Both the position numbers and the translations under genes were made by a program. Below the pieces are notes generated by a model that was not told the DNA's origin, did not search any database, and was given only the letters and a program-made list of their open reading frames with translations. DNA of 64,000 bases from Rhizophagus irregularis (taxonomy: Eukaryota > Glomeromycota > Glomeromycetes > Glomerales > Glomeraceae), in assembly GCF_026210795.1 (NCBI RefSeq), contig NC_089441.1:3720001-3784000 (forward strand), given 5' to 3'. Of the stretch, positions 36,042-48,081 are shown one piece after another. The number at the start of each line of letters is the position of its first letter. Position 1 is the first letter of the stretch.

Positions 36042-37229
36042 ATGATTGATACACCATCAGCTGCCGCTTTTTATCATGGACAAAGTAAAAATGTAAAAAG
36101 TTTGTTCATGCCACTATTTCCATCCTCGTTTACTGGTTTTAGTCTTTTTCAACAACCTTCTCAACAAGAAGTTAAACTTACCTCTATCGAACCTACTTCA
36201 AACGATCTTGTTACAACTACTCCAACTGCTCCAACTGCTCCAACTGCTCCTCAACAACCAACTCACTCAAATAAACGTCCTAGAGATAGAAGAACTACTC
36301 AAAGACAACAACAAAATTCTGTTTCTGCAAATATTGCTGCCACTGCTCCTCAAAGAGTAATGGTATCAAATATGGGTAACTCAAATTCTGTTTCAGTTCA
36401 ACCTATTTCTAAACCTTCTTCCGCATCTTCCTCTCATCATCATCGAAAAAAGAAATCTTCAAATAAAATTAACAGAAAGAAAGTTGATGAGGCTATCACT
36501 TTATCTGCTTTTGCTGTTCAAGCAGATAATCAAGGAAATCATGATGTCGCTATGGATTATTATTTAACTGCAATCGAAAATATGTTAGATGCTTTACCAA
36601 GTGAGTTTTATTTTATTTTATTATATAAATATAAATATATAAATATATAAATATATAATTTTTTTAACAAAAAATTATTTTTTTTATTCACTTCCATAGT
36701 TCACTCTAATCAATCTCGAAAGGACGCGTTGAAGAATAAATTAAGAGATTTTATGGATCGAGAAGGATTAACTGATGATTTCATGGAATCGACTAATGCT
36801 TCCTCAGCTGCCAAAGCTGCCGAACGCGAAAAATATAAATCAGCTTTTAGTACAAATGCTATATCTGAAAATATTATACAAGCTGCTATCACATCTGCTG
36901 TCGCATTAAAACAATCACCAATTCCTGATGCAATATCGGCAACAGTAAATTATACCATGAAGAAAATTCAAAAAATTGATGAAACTTACGGACTTCAAGA
37001 TAAAGCATGGGAAATATCAAGAACTGGAATTAATTTGGCATTAGAGATTGATCAACAATATAACGTTCATGAAAAAGTTGGAAATGCTCTCTTTACAGGA
37101 TTAGCAGCTGCAATGAAGGCAGGAATCGCTTACAAAGATTCACCTTCATATCGTGAGATACGAAAAATGAAAACTGAATTTCAAAGTGCGGGTACTTCTA
37201 TCAGTCATAGTATTAAGGAAGAATCTTAA
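36042..37229 (+). CDS. MIT-domain protein of unknown function
   Basis: Two exons (36042-36600, 36700-37229) sum to 1089 nt, 362 aa. The N-terminal 145 residues are low-complexity (Ser, Thr, Pro, Gln, with PTAPTAPTAP and SHHHRKKKSS). Residues about 148-205 form a helical hairpin with AITLSAFAVQADNQGNHDVA and MDYYLTAIENML, the MIT (microtubule interacting and transport) pattern also used by Vps4-type ESCRT factors. The single intron falls inside this domain. The C-terminal third is Ala-rich and helical (NIIQAAITSAVALKQSPIPD, NALFTGLAAAMKAGIAYKDS) and may be amphipathic; I do not recognise it. No ATPase domain is present. A role in ESCRT or membrane traffic is inference. The gene is isolated between two multi-kb AT-rich regions. 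Confidence 0.75.
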
Positions 37230-37491
37230 TATTTAATTAATAAAAAAAAAATATATATATATTTTTAATTTAGTACATTAATAATAATAGTAAAAAAATC
37301 ATTTCATTCCATTTTTCATTTCATTTCATTTTTTTTTCTTTTTCTTGGATAGAAGGTAATAATATAGAAAGATGTATGGTTTTTTTCACTTAATTTCTGA
37401 ATAATTTTATTGTCTAAAAAAAAAAATAGTATTTACAACTTCCATCACACAGATCGTATATCTTTCACATCTCCTCCCTCACATTCCTCAT

Positions 37492-37518
37492 TCCCCCCAT
37501 TCCCCCCCTTTCCCCCCC
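37492..37518 (+). repeat. C-run tract in a 3' UTR region
   Basis: Three runs of 6-7 C separated by three or four A/T bases lie about 260 bp downstream of the MIT-domain gene stop. It stands out in a region almost free of G and C. Confidence 0.75.
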
Positions 37519-40318
37519 AAAAATAATTATTCCCGAATTAAAAATTTTTTTTTTTGTGGACAATTTTTGTACATAGATTTTTTTTTTGATATAAAATCAA
37601 TCAAAAAAAAAAAGTAAAAAAAAAAAGTAAATAAAGTAACTTTAATTTTATTATATAAAAATTGTAATACATAAATAACACATTTAATTTGTACGATAAA
37701 TTATTTGACCCCTCTTCTTGCAGGGTAAATCTCGTGAAATTATGATCAAATTTTAAAGAAATGCGTGGTTTTGCTTTATTGTGCATTAGTTTTTCATTAT
37801 GTATATACGTGACCAAACAATGACCCACTAATATTATTATCACATGTCAGAAATTTTTTTGACAAGATCTCATGATTATCACACGCACAAGAAAAAAAAA
37901 AATAGCACACCTTAATGTAAAATTATTACTCCGTTATTTTTCTTGTTTTTCGAATAAAGGAAAATATGAAAAAAAAAAAATTTCTAATTAGATCAAAAAA
38001 ATAAAATAAAATAAAAATAAAAATAAATAAAATAAATAAAATTTTTTTTCAAATTACAAAAGAGATCGGGATGAAATCAAATCGGAATGAAATGTAATTT
38101 GTTCATTTCTTATCCTTAATATTTATCTCGTACTCTTGTTTGAATATTTATTTTTTTATGTGGAACAGGAAATAACTTTTAACGGGATCGAAAAAAATTT
38201 TTTAAAGCAAAAAGTAAAAAATCAGTTAAAAAAGATAAATGCGTTTTGGATAACCCGAATATAAAAAACTGGAATATAAACAAGTTTTTTAACTTAATGA
38301 CTGCGCCACTTGTGAACATTTAAATTCATTACCTAATACAGAATATACAGAATAATAATCAGTTTGGGTGATACGAAAGAATGGGCCATTAAAAATAAAG
38401 TGGCCCTTACATTATTGTTTATCCAATGCTATCAATTTTACACGACATGTTCTTTTGAACGCAGTCCATTAATGAAATTTTTCTAAACAAGTTTAAAAAC
38501 CTTGTGGCAACTGTGTCAATATCAACTGCGGCGTTTGTACATTTTCCCCTTAAATCTTTTTTTTTTTTATCTAAACCTTTAAATGAGTCCAATTTACGTC
38601 ATTTAGATAAAGTTTGATTCATTTATTTTTTTTATGATGTTTTTGCATATCAGTTGATAAAAAATCAAAAAAAAACCTCATTTTTTGAGGAAATGGAAAA
38701 AGTGATCTCCCACCAAAAAAAAAAAAATTTATTATTTTGGAAAAACTTTGCCACAAAAAAAACTTGAACAGAAATAGATTCTTCCGCCCGACACCCGCCC
38801 AATGTTTTATTTGGGAAACATTCATTTTTTTTTTTCAAAAAAATTAATCCCACAAAACTTTTACAAAAACGTGTTGTTTTTGTTATGACAATTTTGTCAT
38901 TTTTGTTGTTGTTGTTGTAATTATCATATTATTATTATTATTCATATTATTATTTATTCATATTATTTAACCATTTATATATTTTTCTAGTTTTTTTTTT
39001 CTCGCGTAACGTTTTTTTTTCTTATAGATTGATTGAATGAATAAAGATATTAATTAAATTAAAATATTTATTATCTATTGGCTTATTTTAGTTAAAAAAG
39101 TTTTATATTGTTTGGTTAGAGATCGCTTACTTTAAATAATACTTTGACCTAAACTAAGTAAACTTACTCCACATTATACCTATAAAATCTAAATATTTAG
39201 ATCTTAAGTTAATAGGATTTTTGATTGGTGTTCCCAATAATTATTAATTTATTATTTATTTTATTTATTTGTGAAACAATAAATTTTACATGCATACATG
39301 ATACATAATATATAATATATATATATATGTAATTATTATATTGACAATAGGAAATGCATTCATTTTAGAAAAACGGAATTACTAATGGCCGTTAAAAAAA
39401 GAAATTTCTAAGAAATCATTATTATTAAAAAGAGAAAGTGAAGGAAAAATACAAAAATGGTAAAAATGGTAAAAAAAAAAAAAAAAAAAAGGCTTTTTCC
39501 GAGAACTTGTTAATTTATTTTAAACATTGTTCTTAAATAAAAAAAACACGATTTCCAAAGTAGGAGATTTAAACATCATAAAAAAAATATATATATATAT
39601 GATCTTAACCAAAATCATTCAACAAAAAAAAATTTTTTTCACATGAAGATTATGTTGTTTGTGTTGCTTTTTTTTGTGTGTTGCATCAAAAAAGATTTTC
39701 ATAGTTTTTTTTTTTAACACGTTTTTTAGCTTGAAATAATGAGGGTGGCTTTTTTTTTTGTTACATTTCCCACTTGCTTGGAAAATAATAATAATAATAA
39801 TAATATTTTTTTTTTCAACCGATTGTCAAGTGTCAAAAAAAAAATCGATTGTTTTCAATAATTTCTTTTTTTTATGTTTTAAAAAAAAAAAGATGATTTG
39901 ATACATTCGATCAAATTGATCAAATTATGTAATTGGCGTTCTTTTTTGATCCATTCTTCTTTTACTTTAGTATTAAAATGACTAAATGTTTGTTTTGATT
40001 TGACATAATACATTACATTATGAAAAAATCATATGAAAATAAATGAAAATGAATGATTTTATTTGATTGTTATCATCATCATTTTTTTTTATATAAAAAT
40101 TTTTTTTTTTTTTTTGACAATAAAGGACAATATCAATTTTTAATGATATTCAGCTGTCAATTTTTTTTGAATCGTATATCAATCGTATATCAATAGTATA
40201 TCAAAGTTCGTATATCAAATATGACAAATATAACAATTATAACAAATTATAATAGATAAAAAGGATTGTCCATTATCACATCATATTATTTTATATTATT
40301 TTATTGAAATAAAGACAT

Positions 40319-40449
40319 ATTCTGGTAATAAAAATGTAATCTTTGTATGTATCCTTTCTGGGTAAATAAAATGTAAAATCCTCCTATGATTCCTATCTGG
40401 TAAATAAAAATGTATTCCTATGATACCTATCCGGTAAATAAAAATGTAT
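40319..40449 (+). repeat. Short interspersed repeat, four copies
   Basis: Variants of ctatctggtaaataaaaatgta occur four times within about 130 bp, spaced 30-45 bp. Confidence 0.6.
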
Positions 40450-43397
40450 CTGAATAAAAAAAATCTCCGATTAAAAAAAAAAACTATTTTTGAAATGATA
40501 ATTAATAATAAACCAACCTATTTTAAGAAATTATGATTCGGATTTGAAAAAAAAAAAACGTGGCCCATTAAAGATTTGTTCTAAATTTGTAAATAAAAAA
40601 TCAATTTTGGTTATATTGAATTTTTCCTATATCGTATGTAATCACGTTTTTTTTTTATTGATATTTCTGAGAAATAAAAAAAAAAATAATAATAATAATA
40701 AAAAATAAAATAAAAATAAAAAATAAAAAATAAAAACGAATTGAAAATCAATATTTTCGTTCCAAAAAAGATTGTTATTTTTTTTTTAAAAAAAAAAGAT
40801 TATTTTTTTTTCGAAAAATAAAAAAGAGATTTTTCGAAAAAATAAGTAAATAATAATAATAATAATAAAAATATTAAAAATGTAATAAAATAAAATAAAA
40901 AAACAAAAAAACCTGTCAAATGAATAAAAAAATTTTTTTTTTTTACAGGTCTTTAATCAAGTATAAAAAAAGTTTTTGATGATTCTTCAATCCTAAAATC
41001 TACTCTTTAATCTTTTGAAGGCGCATTGTTTTTTTTTACATTGAAAAAAAAAATATTTTTTTTAAAAAAAAAACGATAAACTAAATCGGATACAATGAAA
41101 ATATTGTATTAGCTTTTTTGGTCATTTCGCCGAGATCATCTTTTTTTTTCTCCCACGATTTATTTATTTACACCGAAAAAAATTTATATACGTGTGTATA
41201 ATATACATGCTATCTCATATGCATACTATCTCATATACTGGACATACTATCTTTATATTCTTATAATAATAAAATATTACATACATTACACACATTACAA
41301 CATTTTAACATAGGGAAAAGTAAAAACCTGCAATTAGATTTTTGTCTTTAAACGGCTTAAAATACGGCTTAAATTTGGGCTTATATTCGGGCTTATAAAT
41401 GAAATACGACAAATAGTTGAAATAGTTGAAATAGTTTGAAAGTTGAAATGAATACAAAATTATAAAAACTTTTGTTACTAAAATTTTCATAGAAAAAATA
41501 AACTGGTTTTCAAGTTTTTTCAAACACAATTACACCATTATATTTTATATACATTATATAAACATTATACTGTATACATAATAATACACATTATATACAT
41601 TATATACATTATAATTTACACTATACAAATTTAAACACATTTCATATTCACATCATTTACACATCCTAATATAGTACAACAAATCAACTTGACAACTTGA
41701 CAGCACTGGTCAAAGCACCTATTGTTTATAATATCATGTGAAAAAATTTTTAAAAAAAAGTATATAAATAATAAATATAAATAAACAAATTACACTGATA
41801 TAATTCAATATATGATTAACTAACAATTAGGTATTTGTTAATTAAACTAATAATTACGGTAATAATATCGGGAATATCAAAATATTCGGAATATCGGTTA
41901 AGAGGTTAAAGAATTTTATTCAAATTCTATTTATAGAAAAATAATTTTGTTATATTAAAAAATAAGGAATATATTGCGTTTATATATATGTATGTATGTA
42001 TGTATTATACATTTATACGTATATATAATTTTTAAATTCTTAAAAAAAAAGTTGTTAATAAAATTAATAGTAAGTAGTAACCAAAAAAAAGTTATTTATT
42101 AATACGTGTCATTTGTTTGTTGTATAAAAAAACTTTTTTTTTTCAAGTTTTTCATTTCTTTCGTCATTTTCGTCATTATTAAATGATGCTCTTTTTGTAT
42201 GACCCGAGTTCATTATATTACTAAATTTATAAATTGCGTATGTTACAACAATTGACTTTTAACGTTAATACAGTAATATTTAATATTGTTAAAAAAAAAA
42301 ATATTTAATTACGGTAATCCAGCAATAATTCCTGTTACAACTGTCCAATTGTTTAATTATCAATTAACCCTTCATATAACCCGCGAAGGTTGGGCGCAGC
42401 AAGTTACAAAATTTTGTTAATATTCTTATTTTATATGGAAATTATGAAATTTGTTCAATTCATGATCGCGTCATTTCTTATTATCTTACGCGTTTATTAT
42501 TTATAAAACTTTGAAAAAGGATTTTGGAGTAAATTAATGAAATACGTAATTCCTAATTCGATTAATTCGATTCAATAACATTATGTATGATTCAATGGAA
42601 AATTCTTTTTAAAGGTTTTAATACAATAGAATTTTGAGATATAATTATAATAATGATGTAGAAAAAACTTATGATAATTACTTATAATTACTTAATTACT
42701 GTAATTACTGATTCAGATGATTTAGATGATTCAAATGATTTAGATGATTTAGAACAATACATACAATACATGTATATATATATATACAATACATGTATAG
42801 TTAAAACGCGTGATATCTCTTATTTGTCATATCAAATTAATTAAAAACTAATCAAAAATATACAAAAAATTATAATAAAATTATAATATATACAACGAAT
42901 TGATTAAATGCTAATTTATAATTTATTATAAATATTATAAATCAGAACTCCCTGAGTACACCATCCATTAATCGCATGCATGATATTACTGATGTTACTC
43001 ATGTTACTCATATGCTTTTAAAATATGTAAGTTTTCTATAAATGCTCACAGCATACACGCATCAAAATGTCCTACTCATTTTGAAGGTTTAACAGATATA
43101 TTATTACCTTATATTATAATAAAGATATTGCCTATATTATTTATATTATTTTAGCTATTTTTAACTGATCAATATAACAATTATAAGTTAAAATGTTAAT
43201 GCTATCGAATAGTTTAAGGTTAGATCTAATTAGGATTAGGAGGATTATTAATCAATATGTTTTTGGTTTTTTGGTTTCAAATTTACATGCATGTATTAAA
43301 TAAATATCTATTGTCATTTTCCAATTAACATATATAACATATTAATCATCAGAGAATATATATATTAACGAGTTTTTTCTTTTTCATCTAAGAAAAG

Positions 43398-43468
43398 GAT
43401 ACAATTAAGGATACAATTAAGGATACAATTAAAGGATACAATTAAAGGTACAATTAAAGGGTATAATT
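43398..43468 (+). repeat. Tandem ggatacaattaa array
   Basis: About six copies of a 12-14-nt ggatacaatta(a) unit, the later ones decaying to ggtacaattaa and ggtataattaa, about 375 bp before the XRCC4-B start. Confidence 0.75.
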
Positions 43469-43842
43469 AAAACAATTAAAATCATAGTTATCCTAATCTT
43501 AACTGATAAAAAAATGGTTCACAGATTCATTATGATATCATCGAACGTTTTCAATTTCCAAACAGTCCATTCAAATAGGTGGAATGAAAAAAAATGTGAG
43601 TATTACAAGAAATTACGCTATCCATTAAGATTAAATTGGATCAGGTTAAAATTCCGGAAATGGATATATATGTCGTAATGAATTGACGAAATCGTTCCCT
43701 TTTTTTTTAAGAAATTCTCTTTTTCTTTTTTTTTTTCTTTCTCCTTTCTTTCCCACTTCCTTTTTTTTTCTATCTGCCTATCTACTTGGCTATCATTTCA
43801 TTTCATTTTTTACTTTTCAACCTAAGAAAAAAAAAATCAATA

Positions 43843-46162
43843 ATGTCAACAAGCAGTAGTGTGAAATTTTTTAAGATAACATACCAAGAAAATGATTCAG
43901 AAAAATTATTTTATGTTAAATCAGTTTGGAAAATTGATTCATTGAAAAATTTATCAGGATTAAAAGGAAAAATCGTTTGTGAATTAACTGTAACTAATTG
44001 TTATTCATTTTGGACGCGAGATGGTAATAAACTAATTTATAAATTATATATAAATATATTATTAATTAATGATAGTAATTATTAATTATTTATTATAAAT
44101 TTTGATTTTTTTTTTTGATTTGTTTTTTTTTCTATTTATTTTGTTAAAGTTACATTGGGCGATTTAAGATCCACCAAACCTAATAATATACGCGTCGAAA
44201 AAGAATTTTGTGAAGCAACTTATGCGGCATTATCTGGACTTGAATCTTACGAAAATCGAGAATTATCATGTGTGATTACCATTGAAGATGATGATGATGC
44301 TGAGGTAAAAAAAAAAAGAACACAAAGGAAAAAAATAAATAAATAGATTGATTATGTAATCGATTCTCTCTGAAATATATATATATATTCGGCTTGCTTT
44401 TTTTTTTAAAAAAATATGTTATATGTTATGTGTTATATATTATGACATTACATCATATACTATACACACATTACACATTGCAACACATATATATTTTTTT
44501 ATCTTTTATCTTTTTTAAAAAAGCTTTCCTGGAATTGGAAAATGAATGAACCTGAAACTAGTACCATGGTTTGTATTTTGATTACCTTTAATTATATAAT
44601 TATTTTATATATATATAATTAATTAATTGTTTATTTTTTTTTTATATGTATTAATTTATTACATTCATCTTTTATATTTATTAACTTATTATTTATTTCT
44701 ATATGTATTAATTTATTATATGTATTAACTTACTATTTATGTATTAACATTATTTATTCTTTATATATGTCTTCAATACTATTTTTTTTTTTGTTTTTTG
44801 TAAATATATATTATTATTTTCAGGCATTAAAATTTACTCTCGGAACCATATCTTTATATCCTGTTTCAAAACATGATACTGTAAAGATGTGGCAAGAATG
44901 GATGAATTTCTTTATTGAAGAAAGAGATCTATTTATGGTAAATAAAAATATATACATATATATATATATAGCATATATTTGTTTATTTGTAATTATTATT
45001 TTTTTTTTTAATATAGTTTTTTTTTTCTTTGTAATTCATATTTTTTGTCTTTAAAAAAAAAAAAGATAAAGAGAGATAATTTTGAAACGCGTATCGAAGA
45101 TTTATCAGAAATCAATAATCAAATGAAAGAAAAAATCGAGTCAATCTCAGTTGATAAAGATAATGATCAAAAATCTTTGACTGGAAAGGTAGTTAGAGAT
45201 CATAATATTATATATTATATTATAACGTAGACCAACCCTTATAACCCAACCTTATAACCCTAAACCTTATAACCCTAACTCTTATAACCCTAACCCTTAT
45301 AACCTAACTTTATAACCCTAACCCTTATAACCCTAACCCTTTTTTTTTGTTTTGTTGTTTTTGATATAATGTTTGTATTTATATAATATATAATTTTTTT
45401 GTATTATGTGTATTTTTAGTTCAAAACAGTCTTAAACAAAAAGAAAAGGAAAACGAAAAAATTAATAAATTTATTAAGTACAACTGGTAAAAAATTACTA
45501 TATGAAAATATATATATATATATTTTTTAAAACTTTTTACTCTAACATGAAAAAAAAACGCGTTCTTTTTTTAAAAAAAAAGATACCACCGAGCCTTCAA
45601 ATGAACCATTGGAATCGCAATCGCCAAATGTTTCAGATGATCAAGATAATGAACCTGTTACACCTAATAGGAGAGTATCACCTCGCAAAAAATCTCAATC
45701 GCCAAAGTCTAAACGAGCTTCTATTCCTTCCAAGAAGGTTAAATTAGGTAAAATAGTTGAATCTGATGAAGATGAGTCGACTGAACAAAAAGAACATCAA
45801 GAACACCAAGAAGAATCAAAAGAACCAGAAGAACAAGAACAAAAACAAGAAGAAGAACCTGAATCTATTCTCACTAAAACTTTTCGTGGTCAAGTAATTA
45901 AGTCTCGAAGGTACAAAATATTATTTTAATTTTTTTTTTTTTTAATTGCATTTTATAAAAATTAATATAAAAACAAATTAGAAGGCTATCTCGAAAATCA
46001 TCTTCCACATTAGATGATATTTTAGTTACTCCTGAACAAAAAGACACGTAAGTATAATCATCTTTTTTTTTTCAGAAATAAATATTTTACTTAAATATTT
46101 TTAAATCTTTTTTTAGTGGTAGTTCTTCTCGAGGTTCTACTAGAAAGAAACCGAGAAAATAA
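43843..46162 (+). CDS. XRCC4 homologue, copy B (NHEJ scaffold paralogue)
   Basis: Nine exons (43843-44023, 44150-44304, 44524-44568, 44824-44937, 45066-45188, 45420-45486, 45583-45910, 45982-46047, 46117-46162) sum to 1125 nt, 374 aa. It matches copy A along its length: LFYVKSVWKI, SFWTRDG, VTLGDLRSTKPNNIR, ALKFTLGTISLYPVSK, MWQEWMNFFIEER. The helix has a shorter FKTVLNKKKRKTKKLI block. Intron phases agree with copy A everywhere, and exons 4, 5 and 6 have identical lengths (114, 123, 67 nt). The disordered tail differs (many Glu/Gln) except for ESILTKTFRGQVIKSRR at residues 322-338. The protein ends in a basic STRKKPRK where copy A ends acidic. The 45189-45419 intron carries a telomere-like array. 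Function in end joining is inferred; specialisation is unknown. Confidence 0.78.
45234..45340 (+). repeat. Telomere-like CCCTAACCCTTATAA minisatellite in an intron
   Basis: About seven units near 15 nt, consensus CCCTAACCCTTATAA, with single-base losses. Each contains the telomeric hexamer CCCTAA followed by CCCTTATAA. It lies inside the intron between exons 5 and 6 of XRCC4-B. Confidence 0.9.
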
Positions 46163-47263
46163 TTTTTCTTATGATATTTTCTTTAAAAATTGTATATAGT
46201 ATTTTTGTTCTCGATTATTATTTTCTCGATTATCATTTTCCCGATTATATCAATTTCTCGTTCTATTGTAAATAATAAATGCTGTGCCGTTTTAATGTGT
46301 TCACAGCTGTTTTTGTCAAGAATATACTTTTTTATTTTACTTTCTATTTCATTATTTCGTTTAGTATCTTTTAATACCGTAAATATTTCAACCCCGCTAC
46401 GCTCGAAAGGTTTAGATACAAAGTTGCTTCCCCTTCGCATATTACCATGTAAAAATGCTTGCAAGCTGCGGTACACAATATAGTTGTGGGACTTTTGTCC
46501 ACATGGTTTATCTATATGCTCCACACGGGCAATTGGATACTCATATCAATGAAATAAACTAGCTCTCGTGAAATTTCCAACATTGGATCGTCATTTTGAT
46601 TTGAAAGCCAAAATCCTTCCTTTAATTTGTTGCAATATGACACCCTTAGAGAATTACTACAAGTACTACAATCTCTCTAGAGTACCAGCACGAATTCTAA
46701 AAGGAGAACGTACATGGCATAATGCTTCTCAAAACATATGATGATACTTATTGCTCACCTATATATTTGTATCAATTATATACAAAGAATCCTTTTGGAA
46801 CTTTGACTTTTCAAGTTCATAACATAAAGTATCGAGAAACACAAGTGCAAGGATACTGAATGGAAATACAGTTGTAGTATAGAAAATTGGCACATAGAAC
46901 AGCTATCCTAGTAATATCACCCTACAGGTAGAGGGAAGCAGTATTGGAATTGAAAGGAATGAAAGTCCATTATGCTTCTAACACGTAAATCTCGCAAGAA
47001 ATGAACATAAATTATTATTGACATCAGTTCATTCAAGAACCCATCTATCCCCATCCATTCTATCTAACATCGATCCGCCAATTCCTATTAAACCTAAATA
47101 AACTAACCGTCATTACTATAATTATTACGCATAAAGAAAATATAAATAAAATTTCCTGCATATCAATACATATTTTGACCAAAACCAATCATCCATCAAA
47201 GGTAAGTATTCCATTGGTTACTTTTTCAAGCACTGTGTACTTGCTTAGCGAAACTTGTCTTCT

Positions 47264-47328
47264 AGTTATGACCGTAAGTTATAACCGTAAGTTATAACCG
47301 TAAGTTATACCCGTAAGTTATAACCGTA
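47264..47328 (+). repeat. 13-bp tandem array AGTTATAACCGTA x5
   Basis: Five consecutive 13-bp units, two with a single substitution (agttatgaccgta, agttatacccgta). Confidence 0.9.
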
Positions 47329-47741
47329 TAGCACTGACCAAAAATACCCCCGAGCATTTTATATGGAACATGCCAAAATTGGCCAGAATTAGCCTACCAG
47401 AATTAAAATTTTTTTAATCGCATTATAGCCGGTATAATGGGTACTGACGCCAAAAAGGTAGTCGCTATATGGTTTTTCGTTTATCAAGTTCATCCACAAC
47501 GGTCTGTGTGAGGAAATATATTTTTTGAAAATAATCAATAGAGGAATTTTTTTTATTAGTTAAAAGGTACGGACTTAATTAAAGATTACTTTTATAGTAT
47601 ATCTGATATAGTAAAATTATTTTAAAAGTATTTTTTATATTATGTTGATTTTTTATAACAATTTTTTTCTCTTATTAATATACATGACCATTTTACAAAT
47701 GTCATGTTTCTATGATTTTCAGGCTTCTAAATTACACTAAA

Positions 47742-47868
47742 TTCATTATATTCACTATATTCAATATATTCGCTATATTCGCTATTTTCACTATATTCAT
47801 TATATTCGCTATATTCACTATATTTACTATTTACTATATTTACTATTCACTATATTCACTATATTCTT
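47742..47868 (+). repeat. ctatattcacta-type short tandem array
   Basis: About 13 units of 9-10 nt built from attcactat and attcgctat variants, continuous over about 125 bp. Confidence 0.85.
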
Positions 47869-48081
47869 GAAGAAAATCTTATTGGAAAAAGTAGTCACAA
47901 TAATACCGATTCTTTTTTTTTTGAGATTATTTTTTATAAATAAAAAACCGAAGAAAATTTACACGTGAATAAATATCAGCAATTAAACTTTTAATTATAT
48001 ATATAAAGTGCTTCATGATAGGTGTTGTTAATTTACTGGAAAATAAAAATGTTCTTATTAACACTTATACCGTTATTAGTT

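Larger units (their letters stand above)
37230..43842. other. 6.6 kb gene-free AT desert
   Basis: Very AT-rich DNA with many A and T homopolymers of 8-15 bases, TA runs and small direct repeats. No reading frame shows a conserved motif. Local structure includes the C-rich tract (37492-37518), four copies of a ctggtaaataaaaatgta-type word (40319-40449) and a 12-15-bp array (43398-43468). Confidence 0.5.
46163..48081. other. Remnant-rich stretch between XRCC4-B and the helicase
   Basis: The part at about 46300-47150 is more balanced in GC than its surroundings. On the + strand a broken frame includes MTPLENYYKYYNLSRVPARI and ILKGERTWHNAS (about 46637-46735) with stops afterwards. On the minus strand a frame at 46183-46524 contains FLHGNMRRGSNFVSKPFERS. 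Neither resembles a family I know. This is probably a decayed mobile element or transferred pseudogene. Confidence 0.35.

Noticed and set aside
41305-41529. Repeat-like PEYKPKFKPYFKPFKD frame
   Set aside because: Derived from a short cggctta/gggctta DNA repeat; no upstream or downstream exon.
46183-46524. 113-codon minus-strand frame
   Set aside because: Overlaps the end of the desert after XRCC4-B, half of it is Ile/Lys low complexity, and no family was recognised. Reported as remnant only.
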